This document shows, piece after piece, positions 7,092 to 15,699 of a DNA stretch of 31,654 nucleotides. This DNA is from a virus. The notes under the pieces were generated by a model. The model searched no databases, was not told where the DNA came from, and saw only the letters and a list, made by a program, of their open reading frames with translations. The stretch spans positions 1 through 31,654 of the IMG/VR virus record IMGVR_UViG_3300008263_000725; one strand, written 5' to 3'. A program made the position numbers and the translations under genes. The number at the start of each line of letters is the position of its first letter. Position 1 is the first letter of the stretch.

Positions 7092-8999
7092 ATGGAATAT
7101 CCAAAAAAAGTAGCATTTGAAATTTTAGAATCTGTCCATCCTGAAGTTGAACAAAATCAGGAACTTTTTAATATGACTGACGACTTGTTAGGCGGCGGGC
7201 AAAGATTAAAAGATAATTTAGAGAAATATTTAATTAAAAAACCTGATGAAGATGCTGAAATTTACAAATACCGTAAAAGACTCTTCACTTATGTTCCTAT
7301 TTTAGGGCAATGTTTAGCTCAATTATTGAATAGGATGACTGCCTCTAATCATACTATTAATGGTTTTTCAGAAAGCCCTAAACGCAAAGAATTTTGGTTT
7401 AAATTTAGAGAATCTATTAACGGTAATCATCAAAAAGAAAAAGCTTTTATTAAAGATGTTTTCTTTAAACTTTTAAAATATGGAAAAGTATACGCAGTAA
7501 TAGAAAAAGATTATTCAGACATTTTACCGACTAATAAAAAAGAAGAAGAAGAATTAGGTTTAATGCCTTATATTGCGTTGTATGACCCTCGTTCTGTTAC
7601 TCACTATCAAGAACTTGATGGAAAGCTAAAATGGATAAAAATTAGAGAATTAGAAACCAATTATAGCCCTGTAGGTGAAACGCAATATTTTCTGAAATGG
7701 ACATTTATCGATGATACTTTTATTACTAGCTATCGTTGCCCAATGATTCTTAGTAATACTGGAAAACTTGCACCCGATGTCCAATCGGAGTTTAATTCAA
7801 GTTCTTATATGATTCCTTTATTTAAACAAGTTGCTCATGAAAGAGGCACTATTCCCGTTGTAAATATTCAAATTCCTGAAAATCTTTGGGTCACTAAAGA
7901 AGCTATATTTTTAGTTTTGGAGCATATTAGGGTTCATAATAATTTGACATATACCGCAAATGTTGCTGGTCAAATTCAAAGATTATTTACTCCTATGTCA
8001 GAATCCGCAGATAAAATGGTTGACTTGGAAGAAGCCAGAGGTCAAACAGGAAACCATCGAGTATTAATTGGACAAGGATTTACTTTTAATGAAACTACTG
8101 GTACGGCTATTAATACCATTGCTGGCTATCTAGGAAAACTAGAAAGTAGAATTAAAGATTTAATTTTTTCTAATGGTATTTCTGCTGGTGATGATAGACC
8201 AATGCAAGAATCTGGCGTAGCTAAAAGTATGGACTTTATTAGTCAAGAACAAGCTCTTGCCGCTTACGGTGAACAATTATTGTTTTTTCTTGAAGAATGT
8301 TATAAATTAGTTGCTTTAACTCAGGGTTTTAGTAAAGAGGAAATTTCTCAAATTTCAGTTTCTGGTCTTAATGAATTTGTTTTAGATACTGTTGACACAA
8401 AAGTAAATAGAATTTCCCTTTTAGAGGCTTTAGACACTCCTATTTCCAATACTGCTATGCGCCTAGTGGTTGAAGACCTACAACGAGCTTTAACCCCTAA
8501 CGCTTCAATTCTTGAACAAGAAATTATTCATAACGAAACGTTACAAGACTTCTCAGCAGTCGACCATCCTGAACTTGGTTTAGAAGAACTTACGTCGTTA
8601 GTCTTAAACCAAATCGTTTCTGTTTCTACTGCTCAAAAATTATTAGGCTTTGACCCCTCTGTAGAATGGGACAGAATTAAAGAACAAATGCTTGAAATGC
8701 AAGCTATTCAAAACCCTGAAGGTAAAAACTCACCTACAACTGAAACTGAAGAAACTGAAGAAACTGAAGAAACTGAAGAAACTGTTGACCCCTTTGAAAC
8801 TGTGGTAAATCTAGCTAATGCCTTAGCTACTCTTTCTAATAAAAAAACTGAAGATATTCTTGCTTCTGTTAATTTTAATGAAGATATTTCATCTGACGAA
8901 GCAAAACAAATAATTATGATATTAGCTAAAGAATTAGGTAAATTAATTGACGCTACACCAGAAGAAGTTTTAGAGGGGGTTGGTTATGAGGCGGAATAG
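7092..8999 (+). CDS. Portal-like head protein (DUF4055 type)
   Basis: This encodes 635 residues. The N-terminal part (about 30-110: DLLGGGQRL, EIYKYRKRLFTYVPILGQCLAQLLNRM) is the pattern of DUF4055 portal-like proteins, and its place directly after TerL fits a portal. A portal forms the dodecameric ring at the capsid vertex through which TerL packages DNA. The middle contains long helical stretches and a region rich in Thr/Gly/Ser. Residues about 551-562 are four TEE repeats coded by perfect ACTGAAGAA units (8745-8780), forming an acidic linker before the last helical segment. Assignment rests on order and remembered family pattern, not on a search. The following gene overlaps its end by 14 bases. 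Confidence 0.7.
   Translation: MEYPKKVAFEILESVHPEVEQNQELFNMTDDLLGGGQRLKDNLEKYLIKKPDEDAEIYKYRKRLFTYVPILGQCLAQLLNRMTASNHTINGFSESPKRKEFWFKFRESINGNHQKEKAFIKDVFFKLLKYGKVYAVIEKDYSDILPTNKKEEEELGLMPYIALYDPRSVTHYQELDGKLKWIKIRELETNYSPVGETQYFLKWTFIDDTFITSYRCPMILSNTGKLAPDVQSEFNSSSYMIPLFKQVAHERGTIPVVNIQIPENLWVTKEAIFLVLEHIRVHNNLTYTANVAGQIQRLFTPMSESADKMVDLEEARGQTGNHRVLIGQGFTFNETTGTAINTIAGYLGKLESRIKDLIFSNGISAGDDRPMQESGVAKSMDFISQEQALAAYGEQLLFFLEECYKLVALTQGFSKEEISQISVSGLNEFVLDTVDTKVNRISLLEALDTPISNTAMRLVVEDLQRALTPNASILEQEIIHNETLQDFSAVDHPELGLEELTSLVLNQIVSVSTAQKLLGFDPSVEWDRIKEQMLEMQAIQNPEGKNSPTTETEETEETEETEETVDPFETVVNLANALATLSNKKTEDILASVNFNEDISSDEAKQIIMILAKELGKLIDATPEEVLEGVGYEAE
8745..8780 (+). repeat. Four perfect 9-bp tandem repeats inside the portal-like gene
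   Basis: ACTGAAGAA is repeated four times in frame (TEE x4). In-frame 9-mers can expand or contract without breaking the gene. Confidence 0.9.
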
Positions 9000-11529
9000 A
9001 AAGGCTAAAGGCTTAAAAATAAATACCAAAGCCAAAATTAAAGGGTCAATTGCCTATCGCACAAAAGCTTTTGGTAAGTTTAACATATACAGAACATTTA
9101 AAGAATCTGATGTTAAACGAGATGCTAGTGGGAAATTTACATTTGAGGGAGCCGTAAGTAAAGCTTATGGTAAATTTAATCGTCAACAAATAAATGAAAA
9201 GATAGCTAATGATAAAAAATCTCAACTTAAAAATCAAAATCAGGAGTCTAAATCTAATCTTATAAATCAGGATTCCAAAAGTGCAAAAAAAAATCAACCT
9301 AACTCAAAATTGATTCGCATATCTTTTGCTAAAAAAATTAAGCCTCTTTTAGAAAAAATTGAAGAAATAGTTACTCAAAAAAGTAAACCCTTAAGTTCCA
9401 AAGGTACAGCTTTACCTAAAGATTCTAGAGGTAAAATAAAACCAGCCGGTATTATGCTAAAATCGGGTGAGCGAAACTTTTCTGTTATGCTAAACAATCT
9501 TAAAGAATTTAGAGATGCTTTTGGAGAATTTTCAACAAAACAAATTTTATTGTCTTATAATATTAGTCTGCTTACTGCTGAAAATAGAAAAAAACTCTTA
9601 GATGAATATCGAAGATTTCTGAATTTTAAGGCTCCTGAACTTTTTGCTGACGGTCAAGTTTACAATTCTTTAAAAGATATTAGAGCGGCTTTAATTAAAC
9701 AAAACGACGTAGACGCATTAAACAAAGAATTTTTTGAAAGTAGGTTAGTTGCTTCTTTTTTAAGTTCTACGACTTCGGCAAAATTAAGCACTGTTCCAGA
9801 ATATAAAGTTAATGAACTATTTAAAGATATTAAATCTATCTATGATTCTGCAAATTCAAAGCTAAAAAACTTTAGAGCCGCAAAAGAAGCTGGTACATAT
9901 AAGGTCGAAAAAGTTGCTGACAAAGAGCAAATAGCACAGTTCCTAAAATCAGCTATAGACTCCATTAACATTCAAAAAGAAGAACTTATACGAAATGCTT
10001 TAATTGCTAACGAATCCGCAAAAGTACCCAAATCTGATAAAGAAATAATAAAAGAAATAGAAACAGAAACAAAACTATTAATTGAGTATGTTACAAAACT
10101 TGGTAGAAATGCTGAAGTCGTAGGTGATAGAACTATTCTTAGTAATAAACTCCAAATTAAGGATACGTTTTTAAGAAAATTACCAATTTTAGAATTAATG
10201 CAATTACGGGAACAATTACGTTTTGAAATTGCTAATGATGTTGATAAGGCAAAAATTCAACTTTTTCTTTTTAACTTGGAAAAAGATGATATTTATAAAG
10301 TCCCTATTACTAAAATTAAACAGGGGTATCAACTCCATCATGTAAACCAATTTGCATCTTTTGATGTTAATGGTAATCCTTATTTTGCCATTGAAAAAGC
10401 TTATGGTAGTAATAGTAAAGATTCACTTAAAGCTATTTCCGAAGAAGATTTGTTAGGCTTAACCGTAAACTATGATGAAAATGGTAATATATCTTATTTT
10501 TCTAAAGATTATTTCTCGGAAAAAGGCGCAAAAATAAAAGGTTCTGTTTTTTTTAAAGATTTACCATTAAGTTATTATCGCAATAATTGGGAGTTAATTG
10601 TAGACAAAACCGACAACACTATCATTGGGTTTAAAAATCCTGAATCTGGAGAAACTGTTTCTTGGGACAAAGCTATTTCTGAAATGAACCACTCGCCTAA
10701 GTTATATCTGGATTTACCCATTGCTTATCATGAGAAGTCTAGAGTAAACAGTTTATATGGTTTATTACACCCTGTCGAAAATTACACCATAAACCCTGAT
10801 AATGAGATTCAAAAATCTCAACTATCAAACCTTTCTGAATTAGCTTCTAAATTAAACGTCTCTAAAAAACTTCAGACAGAATTAGAAGAAGGACTCAAAA
10901 CAGGAAAGTTAAAAGCTGGTAAAGGTCAAGTAGAGTCTGAAAAACATGATGAGGTTCGTGATAATTTATACTTGTATCGTCGTATTGAACTTTATGAACA
11001 AGTTGAAAAAGCAGTAATATCTCTACTTGAAGAAATACCCTCAGAAAGAGAAAAAGCTATTATCTCTAATTCCGCTAAGTATAATTACTACAACAATGGA
11101 ATCAGACCTTCCTATGTCAATAATTTGAGTAAATTAGAAGAAAGATTAGCTTTTTTAACCCAGTCTGCGGCTTCAATAAATGATTTGTTACCTTCAGACC
11201 AAAATTCTTCCCAAAGTGAGGCTATTAAAAATCTTCAAGAAAAAATAAAGAACACAAAAAACGTGATTAAAGAAATTGATAAGGTGACTAAATTCATTAT
11301 CAATCAAGGACTTAACGCTGACTATATTAGAAATCACACACCAAGCCAATTCTTTGACTCTGCTATAAAAAATCCTAGAATTTGGGGACTTCCTGCTAAT
11401 GCTACCCCCAAAATGGTGATGAATGCTATAATGAATGGACTTAATGGCTCGACTCTATCAGACAACTTCCCTAATTTAGACGACCAATTAAAACCTTTGC
11501 CTAAAGAACCAAAAAATCCCGATGAATAA
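8986..11529 (+). CDS. Large unknown protein of the head module
   Basis: From the ATG at 8986 this encodes 847 residues. That start is preferred over an in-frame TTG at 8980 because GAGGGGG lies at 8973-8979, seven bases upstream. The N-terminus is strongly basic, then contains SDVKRDASGKFTF near residue 40. A short RDxxGKF motif of this kind occurs in minor head and capsid-associated proteins encoded next to portals. The rest is lysine-rich and mostly helical with coiled-coil-like stretches; the end (KPLPKEPKNPDE) is proline-rich. I recognise no enzyme domain. From position after TerL and portal it could be a minor head, scaffold or decoration protein, or a fused head-morphogenesis protein. 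The next gene overlaps by eight bases (ATGAATAA), suggesting translational coupling. Confidence 0.75.
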   Translation: MRRNRKAKGLKINTKAKIKGSIAYRTKAFGKFNIYRTFKESDVKRDASGKFTFEGAVSKAYGKFNRQQINEKIANDKKSQLKNQNQESKSNLINQDSKSAKKNQPNSKLIRISFAKKIKPLLEKIEEIVTQKSKPLSSKGTALPKDSRGKIKPAGIMLKSGERNFSVMLNNLKEFRDAFGEFSTKQILLSYNISLLTAENRKKLLDEYRRFLNFKAPELFADGQVYNSLKDIRAALIKQNDVDALNKEFFESRLVASFLSSTTSAKLSTVPEYKVNELFKDIKSIYDSANSKLKNFRAAKEAGTYKVEKVADKEQIAQFLKSAIDSINIQKEELIRNALIANESAKVPKSDKEIIKEIETETKLLIEYVTKLGRNAEVVGDRTILSNKLQIKDTFLRKLPILELMQLREQLRFEIANDVDKAKIQLFLFNLEKDDIYKVPITKIKQGYQLHHVNQFASFDVNGNPYFAIEKAYGSNSKDSLKAISEEDLLGLTVNYDENGNISYFSKDYFSEKGAKIKGSVFFKDLPLSYYRNNWELIVDKTDNTIIGFKNPESGETVSWDKAISEMNHSPKLYLDLPIAYHEKSRVNSLYGLLHPVENYTINPDNEIQKSQLSNLSELASKLNVSKKLQTELEEGLKTGKLKAGKGQVESEKHDEVRDNLYLYRRIELYEQVEKAVISLLEEIPSEREKAIISNSAKYNYYNNGIRPSYVNNLSKLEERLAFLTQSAASINDLLPSDQNSSQSEAIKNLQEKIKNTKNVIKEIDKVTKFIINQGLNADYIRNHTPSQFFDSAIKNPRIWGLPANATPKMVMNAIMNGLNGSTLSDNFPNLDDQLKPLPKEPKNPDE

Positions 11530-11884
11530 CAATATCGATTTAACCATCTACTCCCCTTATAATGCTTCACTGATGTTGGCTGTTAATAATCTTTCTGAAG
11601 ATTTTTGGCTAAATGTGAATGAATACTCCGACAATCAAAATTATTCCTTTTTTGGGTATGCTTTTGGTGGTGGTTCTGCTAAACATATTCTTAATCCTGA
11701 TAAGTGGATTTTGATTAAAGATACTGATTTGCTCTCTATACGCCCTTCTGAAAATCCTAACGCCACTCCAGATTCTGTCTACGAATGGGATGTCTATAAC
11801 GGCTTAGTTATTGGTTTGAAAGATGACCAATTTGGATTATTTGATTATCACAAAATTCCTTTTATTCATCCTGATATTTTATAG
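11522..11884 (+). CDS. Unknown small protein coupled to the large head-region gene
   Basis: 120 residues, starting MNNNIDLTIYSPYNAS at an ATG that overlaps the previous stop region by eight bases. It is acidic and aromatic-rich (FWLNVNEY, YSFFGYAFGGG, YEWDVYNGLVIGL), predicted mostly beta, with no signal peptide or membrane segment. I do not recognise a family. Overlap with the upstream gene implies coexpression in the head module, so a minor structural or assembly role is plausible but unproven. Confidence 0.6.
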   Translation: MNNNIDLTIYSPYNASLMLAVNNLSEDFWLNVNEYSDNQNYSFFGYAFGGGSAKHILNPDKWILIKDTDLLSIRPSENPNATPDSVYEWDVYNGLVIGLKDDQFGLFDYHKIPFIHPDIL

Positions 11885-11934
11885 ACCTTTAAAAGCCTTA
11901 ATTTCCCCAGTGTGTCCTAATCAGAAAAAAGTTG

Positions 11935-11963
11935 TTGACAAATTTAAACTAATCGGTTATAAT
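11935..11963 (+). promoter_or_regulatory. Consensus sigma70 promoter
   Basis: TTGACA (11935-11940), 17 bases, TATAAT (11958-11963): a perfect match to consensus. The expected start is near 11970, and only a terminator follows before the next promoter. Confidence 0.8.
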
Positions 11964-11969
11964 AAAATT

Positions 11970-12031
11970 GTAACTCCTTATAGCTTAAGCCCTCTACTTG
12001 ACCCTCTACCAAATTAGAGGGCTTTTTTTTT
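11970..12031 (+). ncRNA. Predicted ~60 nt small RNA unit
   Basis: A consensus promoter is followed about 30 bases later by hairpin arms and a T run, with no ORF between. Two CCCTCT segments (11990-11995 and 12003-12008) can each pair with AGAGGG (12016-12021), so two alternative hairpins are possible; the outer pairing extends to eight base pairs (AGCCCTCT / AGAGGGCT). The RNA is inferred from promoter and terminator only. Confidence 0.45.
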
Positions 12032-12117
12032 GACCTACGCTATAAGTTTTTTTTATGTGTTGTATAAGGATTATTAATATTAAACCAGTAGCATCTTTCA
12101 ACCACATCTGCTATATT
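12003..12117 (+). repeat. Terminator-promoter cassette A
   Basis: This consists of a terminator (12003-12031), then GACCTACGCTATAAG, then a -35 TAGCAT (12089-12094), 17 bases and a -10 TATATT (12112-12117). It is homologous to cassettes at 25253-25415 and 26263-26425. The promoter half would start transcripts near 12124, 42 bases before the NTPase-fragment gene. Confidence 0.75.
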
Positions 12118-12165
12118 AGCTATTAAGCGTTAAATGTGTACTTGAGCCTGTAATCTTCTTATTTT

Positions 12166-13008
12166 ATGTCAAATCGACAATCAACAAAATTCGCTACTCT
12201 ACCCACGGAGCCATTAAAAAACATGGCTAGTAATTTTCAAAATAAACTACCTGTGGTTATCTCAATTGGTGTTAATGTGGCGGGAAAAACCTTTAGTTAT
12301 ATTCAGCTATCTCGCCTACAGTCTTGGGAAAATCTTTTAAATAAAATTAACCCTCAAAATCAAAAAAATCCCTCCAAAAATCTTAGTTTAATGTTTCCTT
12401 TAATGCAATCGCAAAATTTAGAGGGTAAATTCAAAAATATTCTTGAGCAAGCACAACAAAATGTAAATAATGCACTCAATCATAATTGTCAATTTTCCAT
12501 ATCGGATTTAAAAGACAGAATAACGCAGTCACTATCTAATCAAGATTGGAACGAGGTTAATTGGGCAAAATTTTGGGTTAAAGAATTTTCGAGAGTTTTA
12601 GGATATAATCAGGAAAATTATCAACTAAATAAACTGGATGAATACCTTAAACAAAAAAACTCGAAGATTATATTTTTAATTGACGGACTAGAGAATATTT
12701 TTCCTGATTTAGCCTACGATAACCTTCAACAAACAGCTTTAAAAGCTTTAATCGATAATTTGCCGAATAAATTATCAGAAATTCGGCAATCTAATCTCGG
12801 ATTGATTGTCTTTCTGCGTCGAGATTTCTTGAGATATACAATCACACAAAACTCGCAACAATTTGAAAACTTATATCGTAATTATGATCTATCTTGGAAT
12901 CTAGAATCGTTTCTTAAACTTTCCTATTGGCTCTGCATACAATCATCGGTTATTAATGCTAACTCTCAGGATTTAGTCGGCTGTTCAATTGAAGATTTTC
13001 ATGGTTAA
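12166..13008 (+). CDS. Fragment of a cyanobacterial P-loop NTPase
   Basis: 280 residues. Walker A is GVNVAGKT (35-42), Walker B is KIIFLIDGLENIF, and LGLIVFLRRDFLRY follows as a sensor-like strand. From memory the segment resembles the NTPase part of long cyanobacterial P-loop proteins annotated as ParA-family or KAP/STAND-like NTPases, which continue well beyond this point. Here the similarity stops where the frame ends, and the upstream part of such proteins is also missing, so this looks like a captured internal fragment rather than an intact gene. Its 3' end abuts the first recognisable codons of the exonuclease in another frame. It has its own cassette promoter 42 bases upstream. Whether the fragment makes a functional protein is unknown. 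Confidence 0.65.
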   Translation: MSNRQSTKFATLPTEPLKNMASNFQNKLPVVISIGVNVAGKTFSYIQLSRLQSWENLLNKINPQNQKNPSKNLSLMFPLMQSQNLEGKFKNILEQAQQNVNNALNHNCQFSISDLKDRITQSLSNQDWNEVNWAKFWVKEFSRVLGYNQENYQLNKLDEYLKQKNSKIIFLIDGLENIFPDLAYDNLQQTALKALIDNLPNKLSEIRQSNLGLIVFLRRDFLRYTITQNSQQFENLYRNYDLSWNLESFLKLSYWLCIQSSVINANSQDLVGCSIEDFHG

Positions 13009-13070
13009 AAGCGGCATGGGCTTTAAAATTAAATAGGGGCTATACTGGATTACCTTATTTTCCGCATACT

Positions 13071-13799
13071 GTGGTGGTAGTCGACGACAGTTCCCCTTAT
13101 TGGAGAAACGATTATTTAAGAGAGCGAGGATTCCCCGAATATAAAGGAGGAAGACCCACTAAAACAGATGAATGGTATGATGTCAATCAAGCTGGTATTG
13201 ACTACATTCACGCACCTAACTCCCCCTTGCATTACCTTAAATTTGAAAGATTTGAAGCAGATGATATAGCTTCGGCACTTGTTCGCACAAGTCCTAAACG
13301 TTTAATCTTTCTTCACACTATCGACTCGGATTGGATGGGATTAGTCAAGGATGGTTGTCTCAATGCGAATTTTTCCTTAGACGAGGCAATTAAGGAACCA
13401 TGGGTGGAGACCACTGTTCAATGGGTCAACATGGACAAATGGACACCTCGTTTTAGAAATGTGGAAGGGGTAATCGCTCACACACTCAAAAGGGAAAAAA
13501 CCCAAATTGCTAACCCTACTCAAGTCTGGGATATTAAGGCTGAAAAAGGCGATAAATCTGACAATTTGATAAAAGGTAGCCCTCTAGAGGTGATTAATCT
13601 GTTAAATCCACCACCTCAATACGATTTGCTCAATATCCACAAATTTAAAGCCCAAATCGTCCAAGTAGCAAATGCTGGAACTCCGAACTCAAGTGTAAAG
13701 CATATCAAAAAAGCTCATCAATGGTTTTTGAATGCTGGACACCGTGTACCATTCTGGGGGTACTACGACTTTGTTCCAGACTTTTTGAAAAATATTTGA
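13071..13799 (+). CDS. FEN/PIN-type 5'-3' exonuclease lacking a normal start
   Basis: A GTG at 13071 gives 242 residues, but the homologous reading frame extends upstream to 12993 without an ATG (FSWLKAAWALKLNRGYTG precedes the GTG), so the true N-terminal strand carrying the first metal-binding Asp is outside this ORF. Visible motifs: DDSSPYWR, FEADD, TIDSDW and GDKSDN, the acidic clusters of flap-endonuclease-like 5'-3' exonucleases, which act on primers and flaps during phage replication and recombination. One extra T in GATTTTCATGG (12993-13003) would join the upstream NTPase frame to this one through IEDFSWLKAA. Either the gene lost its start by recombination and a frameshift, or the junction is expressed by slippage. 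A sequencing error is also possible. Confidence 0.7.
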   Translation: MVVVDDSSPYWRNDYLRERGFPEYKGGRPTKTDEWYDVNQAGIDYIHAPNSPLHYLKFERFEADDIASALVRTSPKRLIFLHTIDSDWMGLVKDGCLNANFSLDEAIKEPWVETTVQWVNMDKWTPRFRNVEGVIAHTLKREKTQIANPTQVWDIKAEKGDKSDNLIKGSPLEVINLLNPPPQYDLLNIHKFKAQIVQVANAGTPNSSVKHIKKAHQWFLNAGHRVPFWGYYDFVPDFLKNI

Positions 13800-13830
13800 A
13801 AAAAGGGGTTCTGTTTTAGACCCACCTTTG

Positions 13831-13848
13831 TTAACATTCATTAACATT
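13831..13848 (+). promoter_or_regulatory. Operator-like site O1
   Basis: TTAACATTCATTAACATT is the exact reverse complement of the site at 14079-14096. It lies 52 bases upstream of the first -35 box. Confidence 0.6.
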
Positions 13849-13900
13849 TACGGTGGTTTACTACTACGGTTAAAGTCTAAAAGATTTTTTCTCAACCCCC

Positions 13901-13929
13901 TTGACATCCTAACTACCATCTGTTATACT
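13901..13929 (+). promoter_or_regulatory. Strong sigma70 promoter P1
   Basis: TTGACA (13901-13906), 17 bases, TATACT (13924-13929). Confidence 0.8.
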
Positions 13930-13930
13930 A

Positions 13931-14070
13931 GGGTTGACCCAACAAAATTAGTTAAGCGAAAACCAAGCTTAATTATAACGGGTCAAAACCCCCTTTAACT
14001 AGGGTAAAGCGGGCAGTTAGCTCGTGTTAGTTTGTGGAGTGGTGTTAGGCCGTCCTTACCACAGTGAAGC
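13931..14070 (+). ncRNA. Candidate structured leader or small RNA
   Basis: Transcripts from P1 would begin here. Three hairpins can be drawn: GGGTTGACCC with GGGTCAAAACCC enclosing TTAAGC...GCTTAA; CTTTA...TAAAG; and GTGGTG...TACCAC with the loop TTAGGCCGTCCT. There is no T-run terminator, so it may be part of a longer leader for the 14368 gene. It matches no riboswitch that I know. Confidence 0.35.
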
Positions 14071-14078
14071 AAAAAATT

Positions 14079-14096
14079 AATGTTAATGAATGTTAA
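14079..14096 (+). promoter_or_regulatory. Operator-like site O2
   Basis: AATGTTAATGAATGTTAA ends 14 bases before the -35 box of P2. Direct repeats of AATGTTAA make it suitable for a dimeric or cooperative regulator. Confidence 0.6.
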
Positions 14097-14110
14097 CATT
14101 TTTATAACGG

Positions 14111-14139
14111 TTGACAACTCTAAAAAAACCAGCTAATAT
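14111..14139 (+). promoter_or_regulatory. Sigma70 promoter P2
   Basis: TTGACA (14111-14116), 17 bases, TAATAT (14134-14139). Confidence 0.75.
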
Positions 14140-14245
14140 AGAAATATAGACAAAGAAAGCGACTCGGTTCTAGCTTAAACACAGCACTACCCCCGCTCAA
14201 GTCTAAGGTCACTAACCCAAAATAGGGAGTTGATACCCTTATATA

Positions 14246-14261
14246 TTAACGAATGTTAATG
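14246..14261 (+). promoter_or_regulatory. Operator-like site O3
   Basis: TTAACGAATGTTAATG resembles O1 and O2 and lies in the untranslated leader, about 105 bases before the ATG at 14368. Confidence 0.5.
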
Positions 14262-14367
14262 TTTTATCAACTGGATACCACTGTCCATAATGCTAGTTTT
14301 GCTGATTCTAGCAAAAATCAAAAATCAGACTTCAAAATCAACCAAACTCTCTCAAAACCTACCAATT

Positions 14368-15345
14368 ATGTCCTACAACTCTGTCGTATCGTATGATAAA
14401 CTTGAATCCGTACTTTCCTCGAAAAATTGGGATAAATCCTACGTCAACCTTCCAAACTCGTCAATCGGAACTCTTCTTAAGTCCCAATTTAAATACATTT
14501 TCGAGTCCGTTGGAGAGACCTTCGCCGATAACGAATCAGTATTAACCGTACAAGCAGATAACGGGAACTTAAAACGCTTATACAGCCCTACTGTTTACCT
14601 CGTATCCAACGAGAAGATTCGTGAATCTGCCTACGCTAAAGCAAATCCTAGCTTATTTGAAGTTGATAGCACCCCTGTTTCAGACGAAGACAAAATCAAA
14701 GCAAAAACTCCTGAAGCCATCAAAGCTTATGAAGATTTATTGCTGAAAGGGCGTAATGTCGCTGTCCGTATGGGAGCTAAACTTTTTGTTCCTTTATTAG
14801 CTTTTAAAGCCATCGAAGGTTGCGATATTGCTTTAGACAACGGTGACATAGAGATTACCTTGCCAGAAACAGAACTGTTTCCTGAAGGTCTGACTGTAAA
14901 ATTCAGTGTTCGTTACTCTGAATCTGACATAGAGAAGCGGAAATCTCAAGAAGCATCTTTTAAACGGGCGTTTTCACGGTATCTCAAAAACTCCGAAAAC
15001 AACTTAGGTGCTTTTCTATGTGAACCCCCTACTGGTGGTGGTAGTGGTATTCCTCTCCGTGATATGGAAGAAAATTCTACTCATACCGTAATCGGTTATG
15101 AATTTAAAGAGTCGGAAAATGGGGGTTTTTACATCCTTTCGTTAGACTCTGGTATTCGTGTCATGAGCAACAAAGCTTTAGCTACTACCTTGCGTGGAAA
15201 CCCTATTATTTCTCCTGACAAACCCTGTACTCTGCGAATTGCGGACAAGAAAAAAATGGCCAATGGTAACATGAAGGTAAATGCCGCTCTTTTAATTCCT
15301 GTTGAGAACTATCCCAATGATGATGGTTTTAACCTAGACTGGTAG
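14368..15345 (+). CDS. Probable abundant early protein, possibly ssDNA-binding
   Basis: From ATG 14368 (MSYNSVVSYDKLES) this encodes 325 residues; an in-frame ATG at 14290 would add a hydrophobic, low-complexity stretch that looks untranslated. The C-terminus ends in an acidic tail (NYPNDDGFNLDW), and residues about 228-236 contain the glycine-rich PPTGGGSGI. A compact acidic C-terminal tail ending in an aromatic residue is characteristic of single-stranded DNA-binding proteins that recruit partners, and the neighbours (exonuclease, helicase) are replication genes. I do not see a clear OB-fold motif, so the function is inference. The most heavily promoted region in the window lies upstream, which suggests high, tightly regulated expression. 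Confidence 0.6.
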   Translation: MSYNSVVSYDKLESVLSSKNWDKSYVNLPNSSIGTLLKSQFKYIFESVGETFADNESVLTVQADNGNLKRLYSPTVYLVSNEKIRESAYAKANPSLFEVDSTPVSDEDKIKAKTPEAIKAYEDLLLKGRNVAVRMGAKLFVPLLAFKAIEGCDIALDNGDIEITLPETELFPEGLTVKFSVRYSESDIEKRKSQEASFKRAFSRYLKNSENNLGAFLCEPPTGGGSGIPLRDMEENSTHTVIGYEFKESENGGFYILSLDSGIRVMSNKALATTLRGNPIISPDKPCTLRIADKKKMANGNMKVNAALLIPVENYPNDDGFNLDW

Positions 15346-15419
15346 TCCGATTCTAGGGGTAGATTTCGTCTCTGCCCCTCCTTGTCCCCCCTTTAAACCT
15401 TTACCACCTTGTTTTTTCT

Positions 15420-15647
15420 ATGTCTAATAACTTTGACTTTTCTGAGTACAATGGAGAGCAAGAAAACGAATGTACTTTATTGACCCGTAGCATCATCAAT
15501 ACTCGTCGTCGCATTGAAAAAAATTTAGACTGTAACAATTCTCGTTTGGCTTCTCGCTCCAGTCTATTAGAAGCAGTTATCCATCTGAACTTGCTCCTAG
15601 TGTCTATATTTGATACCTACGAAGAATTTGTTGAAAAGTCGGAATAG
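15420..15647 (+). CDS. Small unknown protein
   Basis: 75 residues starting MSNNFDFSEYNGEQENEC, with an arginine-rich middle (NTRRRIEKNL) and a helical hydrophobic C-terminal half (LLEAVIHLNLLLVSIFDTYEEF). It follows the 14368 gene by about 75 bases and is closed by a strong terminator, so it is probably the last gene of that transcript. It resembles no family I know. Its size and amphipathic helix would fit an accessory factor of the upstream protein, but nothing shows this directly. Confidence 0.6.
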   Translation: MSNNFDFSEYNGEQENECTLLTRSIINTRRRIEKNLDCNNSRLASRSSLLEAVIHLNLLLVSIFDTYEEFVEKSE

Positions 15648-15667
15648 TTTCCTGCTTAAAACGCTCA

Positions 15668-15696
15668 AACCCAAGATTAGTATATCTTGGGTTTTT
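15668..15696 (+). terminator. Strong Rho-independent terminator
   Basis: A perfect ten-base stem AACCCAAGAT / ATCTTGGGTT (15668-15677, 15684-15693) with loop TAGTAT and a T run. It ends four bases before the endolysin ATG. Confidence 0.85.
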
Positions 15697-15699
15697 AAA

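Larger units (their letters stand above)
13800..14367 (+). promoter_or_regulatory. Long regulatory region upstream of the 14368 gene
   Basis: No gene is seen here. It holds two strong promoters, three related palindrome-like sites built on AATGTTAATGAATGTTAA, and a foldable stretch at 13931-14070; these are listed separately. Confidence 0.75.

Noticed and set aside
11823-12017. 64-codon plus-strand ORF
   Set aside because: It overlaps the end of the 11522 gene and runs through a promoter and terminator.
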